DNA of 64,000 nt from Rudaea cellulosilytica DSM 22992 (GCF_000378125.1 NZ_KB899241.1:533652-597651); one strand, 5' to 3'; positions 25,382 through 34,548 are shown, numbered from the stretch's first letter. A program made the numbers and translations. The notes: a model not told the origin generated them from the letters alone.

Positions 25382-25389
25382 ATGGATCG

Positions 25390-26514
25390 ATGACCAAACT
25401 TCTCATCCTCAGCGTCAGTGCCGGCAACGGCCATGTGCGCGCCGCGCAGGCGCTCGAAGCGAGCGCGCGTGAGCTGCCCGAGGCACCCGAGGTCACTCAT
25501 CTCGACGCGATGGATTTCGTCGCCACGGGCTTCCGCAAGATGTACACCGACGGCTACATCCGCCTGATCAACGAGCACCCGGGCATCTGGGAACACCTGC
25601 ATCATCTGTCCGACACGACGCCGCATAGCGCCGCCTCGCAACGGCTGCGCCGCGGCGTCGAACGCCTGTCGAGCGGTGCGCTGCGGCGCGAGGTGCGCAA
25701 GCGCAAGCCTGACGCGGTGATCTGCACACATTTCCTGCCCGCCGAACTGCTCAAGCGCGAAGCCGAGCAAGGCCATCTGCACTGCCCGATCTGGCTGCAG
25801 GTGACCGACTACGATCTGCACAACATGTGGCTGGTGCCTGATATGGCCGGCTATTTCGCGGCGACCGACGAGGTCGCGTTTCGCATGCGCGCGCGCGGGC
25901 TGCGCGCGGAGCGCCTGCACGTCACCGGCATTCCGGTGATGCCGGCGTTCTCGCGGCCCGACGCGGCCGAACTCGATCGCGAGCGCTGCGCGCGCGAACT
26001 TGAGCTCGATCCGGCGCGGCGCGTGATCCTCATCGTCGCGGGCGGCGCCGGCGTCGGCAACCTGTCCTCGCTCGTACAACGCGTTCTTGGCCTCGCCGGC
26101 GATTTCCAGATCATCGCCGTCGCCGGGCGCAATGCCGAGGCGAAGCAGAAACTCGACGTGCTGGCCGCGCAGCAGCCGCAACGCCTGCTCGCAGTCGGCT
26201 TCACCGACAAGATGCACAAGCTCATGGCGGCCAGCGATCTCGTCGTGACCAAGCCCGGCGGCCTGACCGTCTCGGAATGCCTCGCGCTGGGCCGACCGAT
26301 GCTGCTGATCTCGCCGATCCCGGGACAGGAGGAGCACAACGCCGGCTATCTGATGGAGGAAGGCGCGGCCCGGCTCGCCTACGACACGTTCGGCGTCGAG
26401 TACAAGATCGCACGCCTGATGGCGGAACCTGCGACGCTCGCCGCGATGGCGATACGCAGTCGAGCGCTGGGTAAGCCACAAGCAGCGCAGGATGTGCTGC
26501 GGCTCGTGCTCTGA
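25390..26514 (+). CDS. Glycosyltransferase of the MurG/MGDG-synthase type (GT28)
   Basis: 374 residues. The N-terminus LLILSVSAGNGHVRAAQAL is the monogalactosyldiacylglycerol-synthase signature (GxGH-type loop for the lipid acceptor). The central block VTDYDLHNMWLVPDMAGYF and the C-terminal donor-binding segment TKPGGLTVSECLALGRPMLL are typical of MGDG synthase and UgtP-like enzymes. Members transfer a sugar from a nucleotide-sugar to diacylglycerol or a related membrane lipid at the cytoplasmic face of the inner membrane. The donor and acceptor here cannot be read from sequence. A possible leader hairpin precedes it. Confidence 0.87.
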   Translation: MTKLLILSVSAGNGHVRAAQALEASARELPEAPEVTHLDAMDFVATGFRKMYTDGYIRLINEHPGIWEHLHHLSDTTPHSAASQRLRRGVERLSSGALRREVRKRKPDAVICTHFLPAELLKREAEQGHLHCPIWLQVTDYDLHNMWLVPDMAGYFAATDEVAFRMRARGLRAERLHVTGIPVMPAFSRPDAAELDRERCARELELDPARRVILIVAGGAGVGNLSSLVQRVLGLAGDFQIIAVAGRNAEAKQKLDVLAAQQPQRLLAVGFTDKMHKLMAASDLVVTKPGGLTVSECLALGRPMLLISPIPGQEEHNAGYLMEEGAARLAYDTFGVEYKIARLMAEPATLAAMAIRSRALGKPQAAQDVLRLVL

Positions 26515-26537
26515 TCCCGCGAAGCTGGAATTTCGGA

Positions 26538-27047
26538 ATGATTGAATCTGTCGAATCGGGCACATCAACAAGCACTCGCCTCGGCTGGCCACGCACCCTC
26601 GCCTACATCGCCTGGGTGCTGCTGATGGCCTGCTTCTTCGCCGAAGTCGAAATCCAGATCGAAGGCGCTTCCGGCTGGGCAGCGAAGCTGCCGACCTGGC
26701 GCATCGAGTCGCACTGGCTGCTCGACATCTTCTGGGGCGGGCGACCGATGACGGGCTATCACGCCTGGGTGTTCAGTTTTATGGCGCTCGCCTTTTTTGC
26801 GCCGCTCGTATTTTTCGCGCAGTACACCTGGCGCGCGGCGGCGCAGGCACTGGCCGGCGTGATGCTGTTCTGGATGGTCGAGGATCTGGCCTGGTTCATG
26901 TTCAACCCGGCCTTCGGCTGGAGCCGGTTCGCGCCGGAATACGTGCCCTGGCACAAGCATTGGCTGCTTGGCGCTCCTGCCGACTATTGGCTCGGGATCG
27001 GCGGTGCGACGCTGATTTTCTTCATAATCAATCGAGGCCGAATGTGA
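26538..27047 (+). CDS. Integral membrane protein of unknown function
   Basis: 169 residues, not assigned to a named family. Four hydrophobic segments are seen (about 22-38, 74-96, 101-120 and 148-165). Between the last two lies a conserved-looking polar block rich in aromatic residues and histidine (VEDLAWFMFNPAFGWS, then VPWHKHWLLG). The acidic/aromatic/His pattern next to the membrane could hold a metal or lipid headgroup, which is only a guess. It starts 23 bp after the glycosyltransferase on the same strand and is probably cotranscribed with it, so a membrane-lipid role is possible. Confidence 0.75.
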   Translation: MIESVESGTSTSTRLGWPRTLAYIAWVLLMACFFAEVEIQIEGASGWAAKLPTWRIESHWLLDIFWGGRPMTGYHAWVFSFMALAFFAPLVFFAQYTWRAAAQALAGVMLFWMVEDLAWFMFNPAFGWSRFAPEYVPWHKHWLLGAPADYWLGIGGATLIFFIINRGRM

Positions 27048-27210
27048 CGTTTTGCCAAAATCACTGTTCAACGATGGGTTATACATTCTGGCGATAAGTC
27101 CAACGGCGATCGCATGAGCACCACGCCGCGACTTTGACCCCATTCGCGGCGTTCAAGGAAGCTCTTGAAGCTGCGTTTGGCGCTCCGCTTCAAAGCCCAA
27201 CTGGAAGCCA

Positions 27211-28035
27211 ATGACAAATCAGGCAACTTCGAACCCCGCCCCGATCTTCATAGGTGGCGCAGGCCGCTCAGGAACAACCTTGTTGCGGGTGATCCTTGAC
27301 GCACATCCGCGCATCGTCTGCGGTCCGGAATTGAAGGTCACGCCTCTGATCTGCCGTCTGTGGGCGGATTGTCAGTTCGGATATTTCTCCGCACTGCAGC
27401 AGCATCATCTGACCGAAGAGGACCTGGCTCGGAGTTTCCGCACCCTGCTGATGTCACTGCTGGAAAAGGACGGCATGGTGGCAGGGAAACCGCGCATCGC
27501 CGAAAAGTCTCCGGACAATGTCTTCTTCTTCCATCACCTGCATCGCTTGCTGCCCGACAGCCCGCTGATCCACGTCATCCGTGACGGCCGCGATGTCGTC
27601 TGCTCGTTGCGCGGGATGAACTGGAGGAATGCGAAAACCGGCGAGCTTATCGATTGCGCACGCGACGCCCGTGGGGCCGCCACGTACTGGGTACATGCCG
27701 TGCAGGCCGGTCGCGCAGCGCCTCGGCAGCAGCCGTCTCTGGCTTCGCGTTATTTCGAATTGCGCTATGAAAAGCTGATCAGCGCCCCCGAGCAGACGCT
27801 GCGACCTTTGTTTGAATTTCTCGGCGAGGCGTGGGATTCGCGCGTACTTCGCCACCATGAGCAACAACGAAATCTGGCCGGCGAGTCCAGTGCCGGCCAG
27901 GTCTCGCGGCCGATCAACGCAAGAGCGCTCGCGCGCTGGAAAACCGATCTGAGCGAGGCGGATAAGGACGTGGTCAAGGAAATCGCAGGCCCGCTGCTGC
28001 AGGAGCTGGGTTACGTGACCGATCAGAACTGGTAG
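27211..28035 (+). CDS. Sulfotransferase family protein (PAPS-dependent)
   Basis: 274 residues. The 5'-phosphosulfate-binding loop IFIGGAGRSGTTLLRVILD is near the N-terminus (residues 10-28), and the 3'-phosphate motif is in HVIRDGRDVVCSLRG (about 117-131). These define the PAPS-binding fold of the sulfotransferase superfamily. The acceptor is unknown. The gene follows the membrane protein at 26538 after a 163-bp gap (27048-27210) in which I see no clear site. Its codon use is somewhat less GC-rich than its neighbours, compatible with transfer. The 123 bp after it (28036-28158) hold no convincing terminator. Confidence 0.88.
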   Translation: MTNQATSNPAPIFIGGAGRSGTTLLRVILDAHPRIVCGPELKVTPLICRLWADCQFGYFSALQQHHLTEEDLARSFRTLLMSLLEKDGMVAGKPRIAEKSPDNVFFFHHLHRLLPDSPLIHVIRDGRDVVCSLRGMNWRNAKTGELIDCARDARGAATYWVHAVQAGRAAPRQQPSLASRYFELRYEKLISAPEQTLRPLFEFLGEAWDSRVLRHHEQQRNLAGESSAGQVSRPINARALARWKTDLSEADKDVVKEIAGPLLQELGYVTDQNW

Positions 28036-28158
28036 CCGCCATCGCGTCGGTGCATCCCGGTGGCGGAATCGAAAAGGACCGGCGGCACGGATGGAGCGAG
28101 GGCTCGCCCCCACTCCACCAACGCGACTTCAGGCCGAAATTTTTCGCATGCGGACCAA

Positions 28159-30243
28159 CTACCAGATCGTCACGCGCTTTTCCGGCGCCACGTACATCTT
28201 GTCGCCTTCCTTGACGCCGAACGCTTCGTAGAACGGCGCCTGGTTGGACAGCGTGCCGAGGACGCGATCGACCGGCAGCGAATGCGGATCTGATTTGATC
28301 AACTCGATCGCGAATTTGTCGCGCACCTTGGCCTGCCAGGCCTGCGCCCAGCCGATGTAGACGCGCTGGTCGCCGCTGAAGTCGTCGGGCGTCGGTGCGG
28401 GCTTGCCACCGAGCGAAATCTTGTACGCCTTGTACGCGATCGCGAGACCCGAATTGTCGGCGATGTTCTCGCCGAGCGTGAGCTCGCCATTCAAGTGGTA
28501 GCCCGGCACCGGTTCGAACGCGGCATACTGGGCGACGAGCGCCTTGGTCTTCGCCGCGAACTTCTCGTGGTCGGCGGCCGTCCACCAGTCGCGCAGGTTG
28601 CCGTCGCCGTCGTATTGCGCGCCCTGGTCGTCGAAGCCGTGGCTGATCTCGTGGCCGATCACCGCACCGATGCCGCCGTAGTTGACCGCGTCGTCGGCGT
28701 TGGCGTCGAAGAACGGCGGCTGCAGGATCGCGGCCGGGAACACGATCTCATTGAGCTCGGGGTTGTAGTAGGCATTGACCGTCTGCGGCGTCATGCCCCA
28801 TTCGGCGCGGTCCACGGGTTTGCCGAGCTTGTCGATGTTGCGCTGGTACTCGAACGCGTTGCCGCGCATGACATTGCCGACGAGATCGTCCTTCTTGATC
28901 TCGAGCGCGGAGTAGTCGCGCCACTTGTCCGGGTAACCGATCTTCGGCATGAACTTGGCGAGCTTTTCCTGTGCGGCCTTCTTCGTCTCGGGGCTCATCC
29001 AGTCGAGCGTGTCGATGCTCTGCTTGAACGCGGCGAGCAGGTTTTTGACCAGCTGGTCCATGCGCGCCTTCGACTCAGGCGGGAAATGCTTGGCCACATA
29101 GAGTTTGCCGACCGCCTCGCCGATGATGCCTTCGGTCAGGCCGACGCCGCGTTTCCAGCGCGGCTGGTCGGCGGGCACGCCACGCAATTCGGTGCCGTAG
29201 AAGGCAAAGCGCGCGTCGACGAAATCCTTGTTGAGGTACTTGGCGTAGTTACGCAGCAGCTGCCAGCGGAAATAAGTCTTCAGCGTCGCCAGCGGCGTCT
29301 TGGCGAGGATCTTGTCCATGCCCGTCATGTAGCTCGGCTGGCCGACGATGACATAGTCGGTCTTGCCCTCGATGCCGGCGGCGACGAGGAAGCTCTTCCA
29401 GTCGTAGCCCGGCGCGAGTTTGGCGAGGTCGCCGAACGTTTCCTTGTTGTAGCCCTTGATCGGATCGCGCAGCTGCACCTTGGTCCACTGCACGCGCGCC
29501 AGTTCGGTTTCGAACGCAAGCGTTGCCTTGGCGTTCGCCGCGGCGGCCTTGTCGCCGGACATCGTCAGCATCTTCTCGATGAACTTGGCGTAGGCCTCGC
29601 GGATCTGCTTGAGCTTGGCGTCGTTCTCGAGATAGTAGTCGCGGTCGGGCAAGCCGAGGCCGTCCTGCTGCAGGTCGACGACGTACTTGGTCGAGTCCTT
29701 GTTGTCCTGGTGGACGAAACCGCCGAACGGCGCGGTCGCGCCGATCTGCAGAAAGTGAGCGACGAGCGCCGGAATCTCCTTCTTGTCCTTCAGCGCGTCG
29801 ATGCGCGCGAATTCGGCCTCGAGCGGCTTGAGGCCGGCGGTTTCGAGCGCCGCCTCGTCCATGAAGCTCGCGTAGAGGTCGGCGATCTTCTGCTTGTCCT
29901 TGTCCGCGGTATCGGAGGTCTTCGCCGTTTCCTCGATGATCACGCGAATGTTCGCCTTGGCCTCGTCGTCGAGTTTGACGAAGGCGCCGCTCATCGGCTT
30001 GTCGTCGGGAATCTGGAAGGTATCGAGCCAGTGGCCGTTGACGTAGCGGTAGAAGTCGTCCTGCGCGCGCACGGCCGTGTCCATGTTGCCCTTGGTCACA
30101 CCCGAAGTCAGCGGCGGCGGCGTTGGTGCGGCGGCTGCCGGAGCCGGCGCTGGCGCTGGCGCCTTCCCGGCCGGCGGCGGAGTCGATTGCGAGCAAGCGG
30201 CAATGAAGCCGGCGCAGGCCAGCCAGACGAGGGTGCGTTTCAT
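28159..30243 (-). CDS. M13 family zinc metalloendopeptidase, lipoprotein (PepO/neprilysin type)
   Basis: 694 residues. A lipobox (FIAAC, Cys17) is followed by a Pro/Ala-rich linker (about 22-46) that would hold the catalytic part away from the membrane. The zinc site is complete: HEISH at 531-535 (VIGHEISHGFDDQGAQYDGD) and ENIAD at 592-596 with the third ligand Glu592. NAYYNPELNEIVFPAAILQPPFF is also typical (substrate groove NAYY). The protein ends in RVTIW where many members have CxxW, so the usual terminal cysteine is absent. M13 enzymes cleave peptides of limited size, here presumably in the periplasm. It seems monocistronic. Confidence 0.93.
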   Translation of the reverse strand: MKRTLVWLACAGFIAACSQSTPPPAGKAPAPAPAPAAAAPTPPPLTSGVTKGNMDTAVRAQDDFYRYVNGHWLDTFQIPDDKPMSGAFVKLDDEAKANIRVIIEETAKTSDTADKDKQKIADLYASFMDEAALETAGLKPLEAEFARIDALKDKKEIPALVAHFLQIGATAPFGGFVHQDNKDSTKYVVDLQQDGLGLPDRDYYLENDAKLKQIREAYAKFIEKMLTMSGDKAAAANAKATLAFETELARVQWTKVQLRDPIKGYNKETFGDLAKLAPGYDWKSFLVAAGIEGKTDYVIVGQPSYMTGMDKILAKTPLATLKTYFRWQLLRNYAKYLNKDFVDARFAFYGTELRGVPADQPRWKRGVGLTEGIIGEAVGKLYVAKHFPPESKARMDQLVKNLLAAFKQSIDTLDWMSPETKKAAQEKLAKFMPKIGYPDKWRDYSALEIKKDDLVGNVMRGNAFEYQRNIDKLGKPVDRAEWGMTPQTVNAYYNPELNEIVFPAAILQPPFFDANADDAVNYGGIGAVIGHEISHGFDDQGAQYDGDGNLRDWWTAADHEKFAAKTKALVAQYAAFEPVPGYHLNGELTLGENIADNSGLAIAYKAYKISLGGKPAPTPDDFSGDQRVYIGWAQAWQAKVRDKFAIELIKSDPHSLPVDRVLGTLSNQAPFYEAFGVKEGDKMYVAPEKRVTIW

Positions 30244-30501
30244 ACAAAGATCTCCGGGAAAAAATGCGATCGATCAGTCTATTCTGCGCATCGACACCGC
30301 GCATAGGCCAAAGGTAATCGCAGCGAGCCGAGCGGCTCTGGCCTTTGTTCTTCGGGCCCCCGTTTGCCGCGGCGAGGGCGTGCCGAAGCTGCAACTCGGT
30401 TTGCTCACCGGCAACCCTGCCGTCTGGATGCGGCAATCCCTGCCGACATGACGAGCGACAAGGCGCGGTGCTATGACCGGGAGCGCCGCGTCAGCGGCAA
30501 C
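30244..30501. other. Intergenic region between the M13 peptidase and speD
   Basis: 258 bp between the start of the M13 gene and the end of speD. It contains GC-rich dyads (for example GAGCCG/CGGCTC at 30325-30338) but no T-tract, no convincing promoter pair and no coding frame with family resemblance. Confidence 0.5.
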
Positions 30502-31317
30502 CTACGAGAGATTGCGCCCGTGGAACAACTCCTCGATCTCGCGCTTGAGCAACGACTCGATGCGCAACCGCTCCTTGAACGACAGATCCTTGGCATGCGC
30601 CTCGAACAGATAGGTCTCGAGATCGAACTCTTTCACGTGCATCTTCGTGTGGAAGATGTTTTCCTGATACACGTTGACATCGAACATCTCGTACTTGTTG
30701 CGGATGTGCTTGGCCAGGTATTCCTGGATCGAGTTGATGCGGTGGTCGATATAGTGCTTCTTGCCCTTCACGTCGCGGGTGAAGCCGCGCACGCGGTAGT
30801 CCATCGTCACGATGTCCGACTCGAAGCTGTCGATCAGGTAGTTCAACGCCTTCAGCGGCGAAATGACGCCGCAAGTGGCCACGTCGATATCGGCGCGGAA
30901 CGTCGCGATGCCGTTGTGCGGGTGCGTCTCCGGATACGTGTGCACCGTGATGTGGCTCTTGTCGAGATGCGCAACGGCGCTGGCATCGTGATGCTCATGG
31001 ACAGCGTCGGAGATCAGCTCGCGGCCCGCATCGCGCTTGTCGATGATCGGCTGTTCCGAGATCAGGATCGTGACCGAGGCGCCCTGCGGATCGTAGTCCT
31101 GGCGCGCGATGTTGAGGATGTTCGCGCCGATGATGTCGGCCACGTCGCTGAGGATCTTGGTCAGGCGGTCGGAGTCGTACTGCTCGTCGATGTACTCGAT
31201 GTAGCGGTCGCGCTGCTCGGGCGTCACCGCATAGCAGATGTCGTAGATGTTGAAGCTGAGCGCCTTGGTCAGATTGTTGAAGCCCTGCAGCTTCAGACGC
31301 GGGATGGGCTTGACCAT
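30502..31317 (-). CDS. speD: S-adenosylmethionine decarboxylase proenzyme
   Basis: 271 residues, the E. coli-type proenzyme. SpeD decarboxylates SAM to supply the aminopropyl group for spermidine. The self-cleavage site is visible at DKSH (Lys120-Ser121), where Ser121 becomes the pyruvoyl group, followed by [14 protein letters not shown]. The ATG at 31317 ([20 protein letters not shown]) matches the family N-terminus; the frame stays open far upstream, but that part is repetitive and not homologous. It is divergent from clp, an order seen in Xanthomonadaceae. A CATAAT box (31371-31366) may be the -10, with the 41-bp repeats just upstream. Confidence 0.95.
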   Translation of the reverse strand: MVKPIPRLKLQGFNNLTKALSFNIYDICYAVTPEQRDRYIEYIDEQYDSDRLTKILSDVADIIGANILNIARQDYDPQGASVTILISEQPIIDKRDAGRELISDAVHEHHDASAVAHLDKSHITVHTYPETHPHNGIATFRADIDVATCGVISPLKALNYLIDSFESDIVTMDYRVRGFTRDVKGKKHYIDHRINSIQEYLAKHIRNKYEMFDVNVYQENIFHTKMHVKEFDLETYLFEAHAKDLSFKERLRIESLLKREIEELFHGRNLS

Positions 31318-31373
31318 GGTGGAATTCCTCGGAGAACGTGCCGCAGACGCGGTGAAGGGGGGCGAATTATGGG

Positions 31374-31515
31374 CCAAGATGATTGCGGACGGAACCGTGG
31401 AAGCAACATGGACCAAATCGATGACGGAGGAAACCTCCTGGCAAGCGACATGAACCGAGTCGATGACGGCGAAACTTCCTGACAGACGATATGTGCCAAG
31501 ATGATTGCAGAGAAG
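31374..31515. repeat. Degenerate tandem repeats of about 41 bp between speD and clp
   Basis: Four units start at 31374, 31413, 31455 and 31496 (spacing 39, 42 and 41 bp). The best-conserved core is CCAAATCGATGACGG in unit 2, CCGAGTCGATGACGG in unit 3 and CCAAGATGATTGC in units 1 and 4. Units 2 and 3 also share AAACCTCCTG/AAACTTCCTG and GACATG/GATATG. The last unit is incomplete. The array sits immediately upstream of the presumed speD -10. The rest of the 462-bp spacer (31318-31373, 31516-31779) holds no gene. Confidence 0.6.
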
Positions 31516-31680
31516 CGGCGAAGTTGGCACGGGCTGGGTCGGCGCTGCGTTTGTAGACGGCAATTCGTCCTTGCATGGACCGGGGCGATATCGATCGGGA
31601 AAAATCGTGAACTGTGCGGCACCCCTTCGCCCGAGGCGCAAATTTTTCCGCGGTGATACGTTTAACGGCTTTTTTTCGTC

Positions 31681-31686
31681 TAAGAT
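31681..31686 (+). promoter_or_regulatory. Candidate -10 box for clp
   Basis: TAAGAT follows a T-rich tract (31671-31677) and lies about 94 bp before the clp GTG. No good -35 is present at the right distance, which would suit an activated promoter. Evidence is limited to this box. Confidence 0.35.
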
Positions 31687-31779
31687 GCGAAAACGTCGAT
31701 CCGGGAGCCCTGCCGAACGCCGTGCGGCTCGGAGGTATGGTCGGCGATACGTGAGCAACCCTATAGAACGAGGTCGAGC

Positions 31780-32478
31780 GTGCCCCAGCCTTTGCGTTAC
31801 ACCCTGCAAAAAACCGTAGCGCGCGTGCAAACACCACCCGCTTTGGTTCTGGACCAGGCAGCCCTGAACCGCTTCCTGGAAGACTGCCATCTGCGCCATT
31901 ACCCGCGCAAGACGGTCATCATCCGTCCGGGCGATTCGGCGAACATTCTCTATTTCATCATCGACGGCTCGGTCACCGTTTCTTCGGAAGACGAGGAAGG
32001 TCGCGAGCTGATCCTGGCCTACATCAACGCCGGCGAATTCATCGGCGAGATGGGCCTGTTCGTGGAGACACCCCAACGCGAAGTCACCGTGCGCACGCGC
32101 ACGCCCTGCGACCTCGCCGAGATCAGCTACGAGCGCCTGTTCCAGCTCGCCGAGGGCCCGCTGCGCGAGGACCTGCCGAAAATCCTGTTCGCGATCGGCA
32201 CCCAGCTCACCAACCGCGTGCTCAACACCTCGCGCAAGGTCAGCCGCCTCGCCTTCATGGACGTGACCAACCGCGTCGCCAAGACCCTGATCGACCTGAC
32301 TGCCGAGCCGGACGCCTTGTCGCATCCGAGAGGTATGCAGATCCGCATTTCGCGTCAGGAAATCAGCCGCATCGTCGGCTGTTCGCGCGAAATGGTCGGG
32401 CGTGTGCTCAAGCAACTCGAAAGTCAGGGCATGATATCGGTGTCGGGCAAGAACATGGTGGTGTTCGACTCGCGCTGA
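31780..32478 (+). CDS. clp: Clp, CRP/FNR-family global regulator
   Basis: 232 residues from a GTG. A cyclic-nucleotide-binding beta-roll (about 30-140, with FRPGDS-like [19 protein letters not shown] and [13 protein letters not shown]) is followed by a long dimerisation helix and a CRP-type helix-turn-helix ([24 protein letters not shown]). It matches the Xanthomonas CAP-like protein Clp throughout, including [19 protein letters not shown] and [12 protein letters not shown]. In Xanthomonas Clp is a virulence and exoenzyme activator antagonised by cyclic di-GMP. That ligand is assumed here, not shown. The divergent speD neighbour is also conserved in the group. Confidence 0.93.
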   Translation: MPQPLRYTLQKTVARVQTPPALVLDQAALNRFLEDCHLRHYPRKTVIIRPGDSANILYFIIDGSVTVSSEDEEGRELILAYINAGEFIGEMGLFVETPQREVTVRTRTPCDLAEISYERLFQLAEGPLREDLPKILFAIGTQLTNRVLNTSRKVSRLAFMDVTNRVAKTLIDLTAEPDALSHPRGMQIRISRQEISRIVGCSREMVGRVLKQLESQGMISVSGKNMVVFDSR

Positions 32479-32520
32479 ACGCTTTCAGCCGCCGCTCCCT
32501 GCCCGCGCGGGAGCGGCGAT

Positions 32521-33537
32521 CTAGCGATTGCGATTGCGTTTAGCCACCAAGGCCACCGGTAAGGCAGTCGCTCCCGCATAGATCATGTACACATCCGACC
32601 GTGCGTAGTGCGAGCCCGGCCGCAGCGCCGGCTGACGCACGAAACCGACGCTTTCGTACAGCTTCAGCGCCGGGCCCAACTTCGAGTTCGATTCGAGAAA
32701 CAGCAGCTTGCCCTTGCGGCGGCGGAATTCCGCTATCACCGCATCGAGCAGCAGGCGTCCGGCACCCTTGCCGCGCCAGCCAGCCTCGACGCCCATTTTG
32801 GACACCTCGTACTCGCCGACTGCAGCGTCCTTGAGCAGCGCGACCGTGCCGATTACCTCGCCGTCCACGCGCGCGTAAAGAATCGCCCCGCCGGGTTCGA
32901 GCACGTGTTTTTCCGGCTGGCACAGCACGTCGCGATCGATCGGCTCCAGCGACCAGTAGCGCTCCAGCCATTGCGCATTGATGCGATGAAAATGTTCGCG
33001 CAGCGCCGGTTCGAACGGCGTGATTTCGACATCGGCTGCGGCGAGGCGCGCATGCCGCGCGAGGATGTCCTGCAGCACCCGTTCGCTGGACAGTTCCTTT
33101 TCCAGCGCGGCCATCGCCGTCGACAGGTCGCCGGCGTGGCGCGCGAGCAACGCATTCGTCGCGCGCCGGATCGCGGTCCAGATCGGCCCCATGTCGGCGA
33201 GGCGACGCTCCGCCTCGAGTGGCAGGTCGAGCAGGCTGCGCCGCGCGTCGGCGCGGTCGGACTTGCGCACGAGCCAGCCCTCGCGTACCAGGCGTGTCGC
33301 AAGCTGGCTCACTGCGGAATGCGTCTGCCCGATCGCTTGCGCAATCTGGGTCACCGTACCAGGACCCCTCACCTGCACGTAACGCAGCACCGGAAACCAG
33401 TGCGCATCGAATTCGATTCCGGTTGCGCGATAGGCGGCGTTCGCGATCCGATAGCAATGCTCCGACAGCGCCTTGAAGCGGCTGCCGAGCGCGAGTTCAC
33501 CCTGACTTTGCAGGAACATGAGGCAATCCGTAAGCAT
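32521..33537 (-). CDS. MarR-GNAT fusion: winged-helix regulator with acetyltransferase domain
   Basis: 338 residues. The N-terminal half (about 10-150) is a MarR winged helix, with recognition region TVTQIAQAIGQTHSAVSQLATRLVREGWLVRKSDRADARRS, abbreviated by AQAIGQTHSAVSQL. The C-terminal half (about 170-320) is a GNAT domain with acetyl-CoA motif A, MGVEAGWRGKGAGRLLLDA, and LYESVGFV (motif B). Such fusions are known as a regulator subtype, but their acetyl substrates are not. The start is Met at 33537 (Met at 33519 is possible). A perfect 8-bp-arm palindrome lies directly upstream, so autoregulation is likely. Confidence 0.88.
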   Translation of the reverse strand: MLTDCLMFLQSQGELALGSRFKALSEHCYRIANAAYRATGIEFDAHWFPVLRYVQVRGPGTVTQIAQAIGQTHSAVSQLATRLVREGWLVRKSDRADARRSLLDLPLEAERRLADMGPIWTAIRRATNALLARHAGDLSTAMAALEKELSSERVLQDILARHARLAAADVEITPFEPALREHFHRINAQWLERYWSLEPIDRDVLCQPEKHVLEPGGAILYARVDGEVIGTVALLKDAAVGEYEVSKMGVEAGWRGKGAGRLLLDAVIAEFRRRKGKLLFLESNSKLGPALKLYESVGFVRQPALRPGSHYARSDVYMIYAGATALPVALVAKRNRNR

Positions 33538-33538
33538 T

Positions 33539-33556
33539 TACGTTAGTGCTAACGTA
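33539..33556 (-). promoter_or_regulatory. Palindromic operator at the MarR-GNAT start
   Basis: TACGTTAG and CTAACGTA (33539-33546 and 33549-33556) are perfect 8-bp arms around a 2-bp centre, 18 bp in total. The site lies 1 bp from the start codon and overlaps an AT-rich TATATA stretch (33555-33560) that may be the -10. A bound dimer would block transcription initiation. MarR proteins usually bind such 16-20 bp dyads at their own promoter. Confidence 0.6.
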
Positions 33557-33603
33557 TATATTTTCGGACGCAATTGCAAGTCGGCCTCGCAACCGAGAGG
33601 CGC

Positions 33604-34548
33604 TCAGGCGCCCTGCTGCACGCGGCCGTTATCGCGGATGCGGCGCCAATAGCCGAGCAGGCGCGAGGACAACGAGGCCGAAGGTTCCGCGGCAGCCGAT
33701 TCTTCGACCGCATGGCGCGCGGCGAGCAGCGGTGCTGCGCGGATGCGCCGGTAGTGGTCGACCGCCGACTGCAGGCTGCGGCGCAGCAGCTCGCGCGACA
33801 GCGGCTTCGGCAGGAACCGGTAGATCTGGCCCTGGTTGATCAGCTCGATCAGGCCGTAGCTGTCGCCGAGCGGCGACACTGCGATCGTCAGCGTGCCCGG
33901 GCTGTAGCGTTTGAGCGTCTTCAGCGCGCCGATCACGTCGTCGCTGCGGTGGCGCAGGCCGGCAATGACAACGGCGATCTCCTGCTCGCTCAGCACCGCG
34001 AGAGCGCCTTCCAGCGTCGGTGCGTACTCCACTGCGCAACGCGTGCAGGCGAGCTCGCGCACGAGCGCGAACGTCGCCGGGTCTTCGTCCATGGTCAGCA
34101 GCCGGATGTCGTTCGCATCCGGCAGCGAAGCGGATGCCGCGACCGGCGCCAGCACAGGAGCGGCGAGTTCCCGCCGCGCGACCTGCACGGCCTGCTCGAC
34201 CGCCTCGGCCAGGCGCTGAGCCTGCCAGGGCTTCTCGATGAAACGGAAAATCTCGCCCTCGTTGACCGAGGCGACAATCGCCTGCATGTCGGAATAGCCG
34301 GTCAGCAGAAGGCGCATCGTCGCCGGCGAGATCTCGCGCACCCGGCTGAGCAGTTCGGCGCCGAGCATGCCCGGCATGCGCTGGTCGCTGACCACCGCGT
34401 GGACGCTGCGGCCGCGCACGATGTCGAGCGCCTCGCTACCCGAGCCCGCGGTCAACACCTCGTAGCGCCCGCGGAACTGCATACGCAGCGAACGCAGGAT
34501 GCGCTCCTCGTCGTCGACGAACAGCACGGTGGCGCGCTCGGCGTTCAC
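33604..34548 (-). CDS. Response regulator with one active and one degenerate receiver domain
   Basis: 314 residues. The first receiver (about 7-125) is intact: DDEE at 12-15, phospho-acceptor D55 in VVSDQRMPGM, Thr in LLTGYSD and K106 in FIEKPWQ. A second receiver-like domain (about 148-265) follows after an Ala-rich linker. It keeps the fold pattern and a late Lys (RFLPKPLS) but has Gly where the acceptor Asp should be (VVIAGLRHRSDD), so it is probably not phosphorylated. No DNA-binding or enzymatic output domain is seen. The start overlaps the stop of the kinase gene by 4 bp, so this is its cognate regulator. Confidence 0.88.
   Translation of the reverse strand: MNAERATVLFVDDEERILRSLRMQFRGRYEVLTAGSGSEALDIVRGRSVHAVVSDQRMPGMLGAELLSRVREISPATMRLLLTGYSDMQAIVASVNEGEIFRFIEKPWQAQRLAEAVEQAVQVARRELAAPVLAPVAASASLPDANDIRLLTMDEDPATFALVRELACTRCAVEYAPTLEGALAVLSEQEIAVVIAGLRHRSDDVIGALKTLKRYSPGTLTIAVSPLGDSYGLIELINQGQIYRFLPKPLSRELLRRSLQSAVDHYRRIRAAPLLAARHAVEESAAAEPSASLSSRLLGYWRRIRDNGRVQQGA

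Noticed and set aside
31318-32415. Long upstream extension of the speD frame, containing a 14-residue repeat
   Set aside because: SpeD proteins start at MVKPIPRL. The extension translates the 41-bp DNA repeats and then runs antisense through clp.
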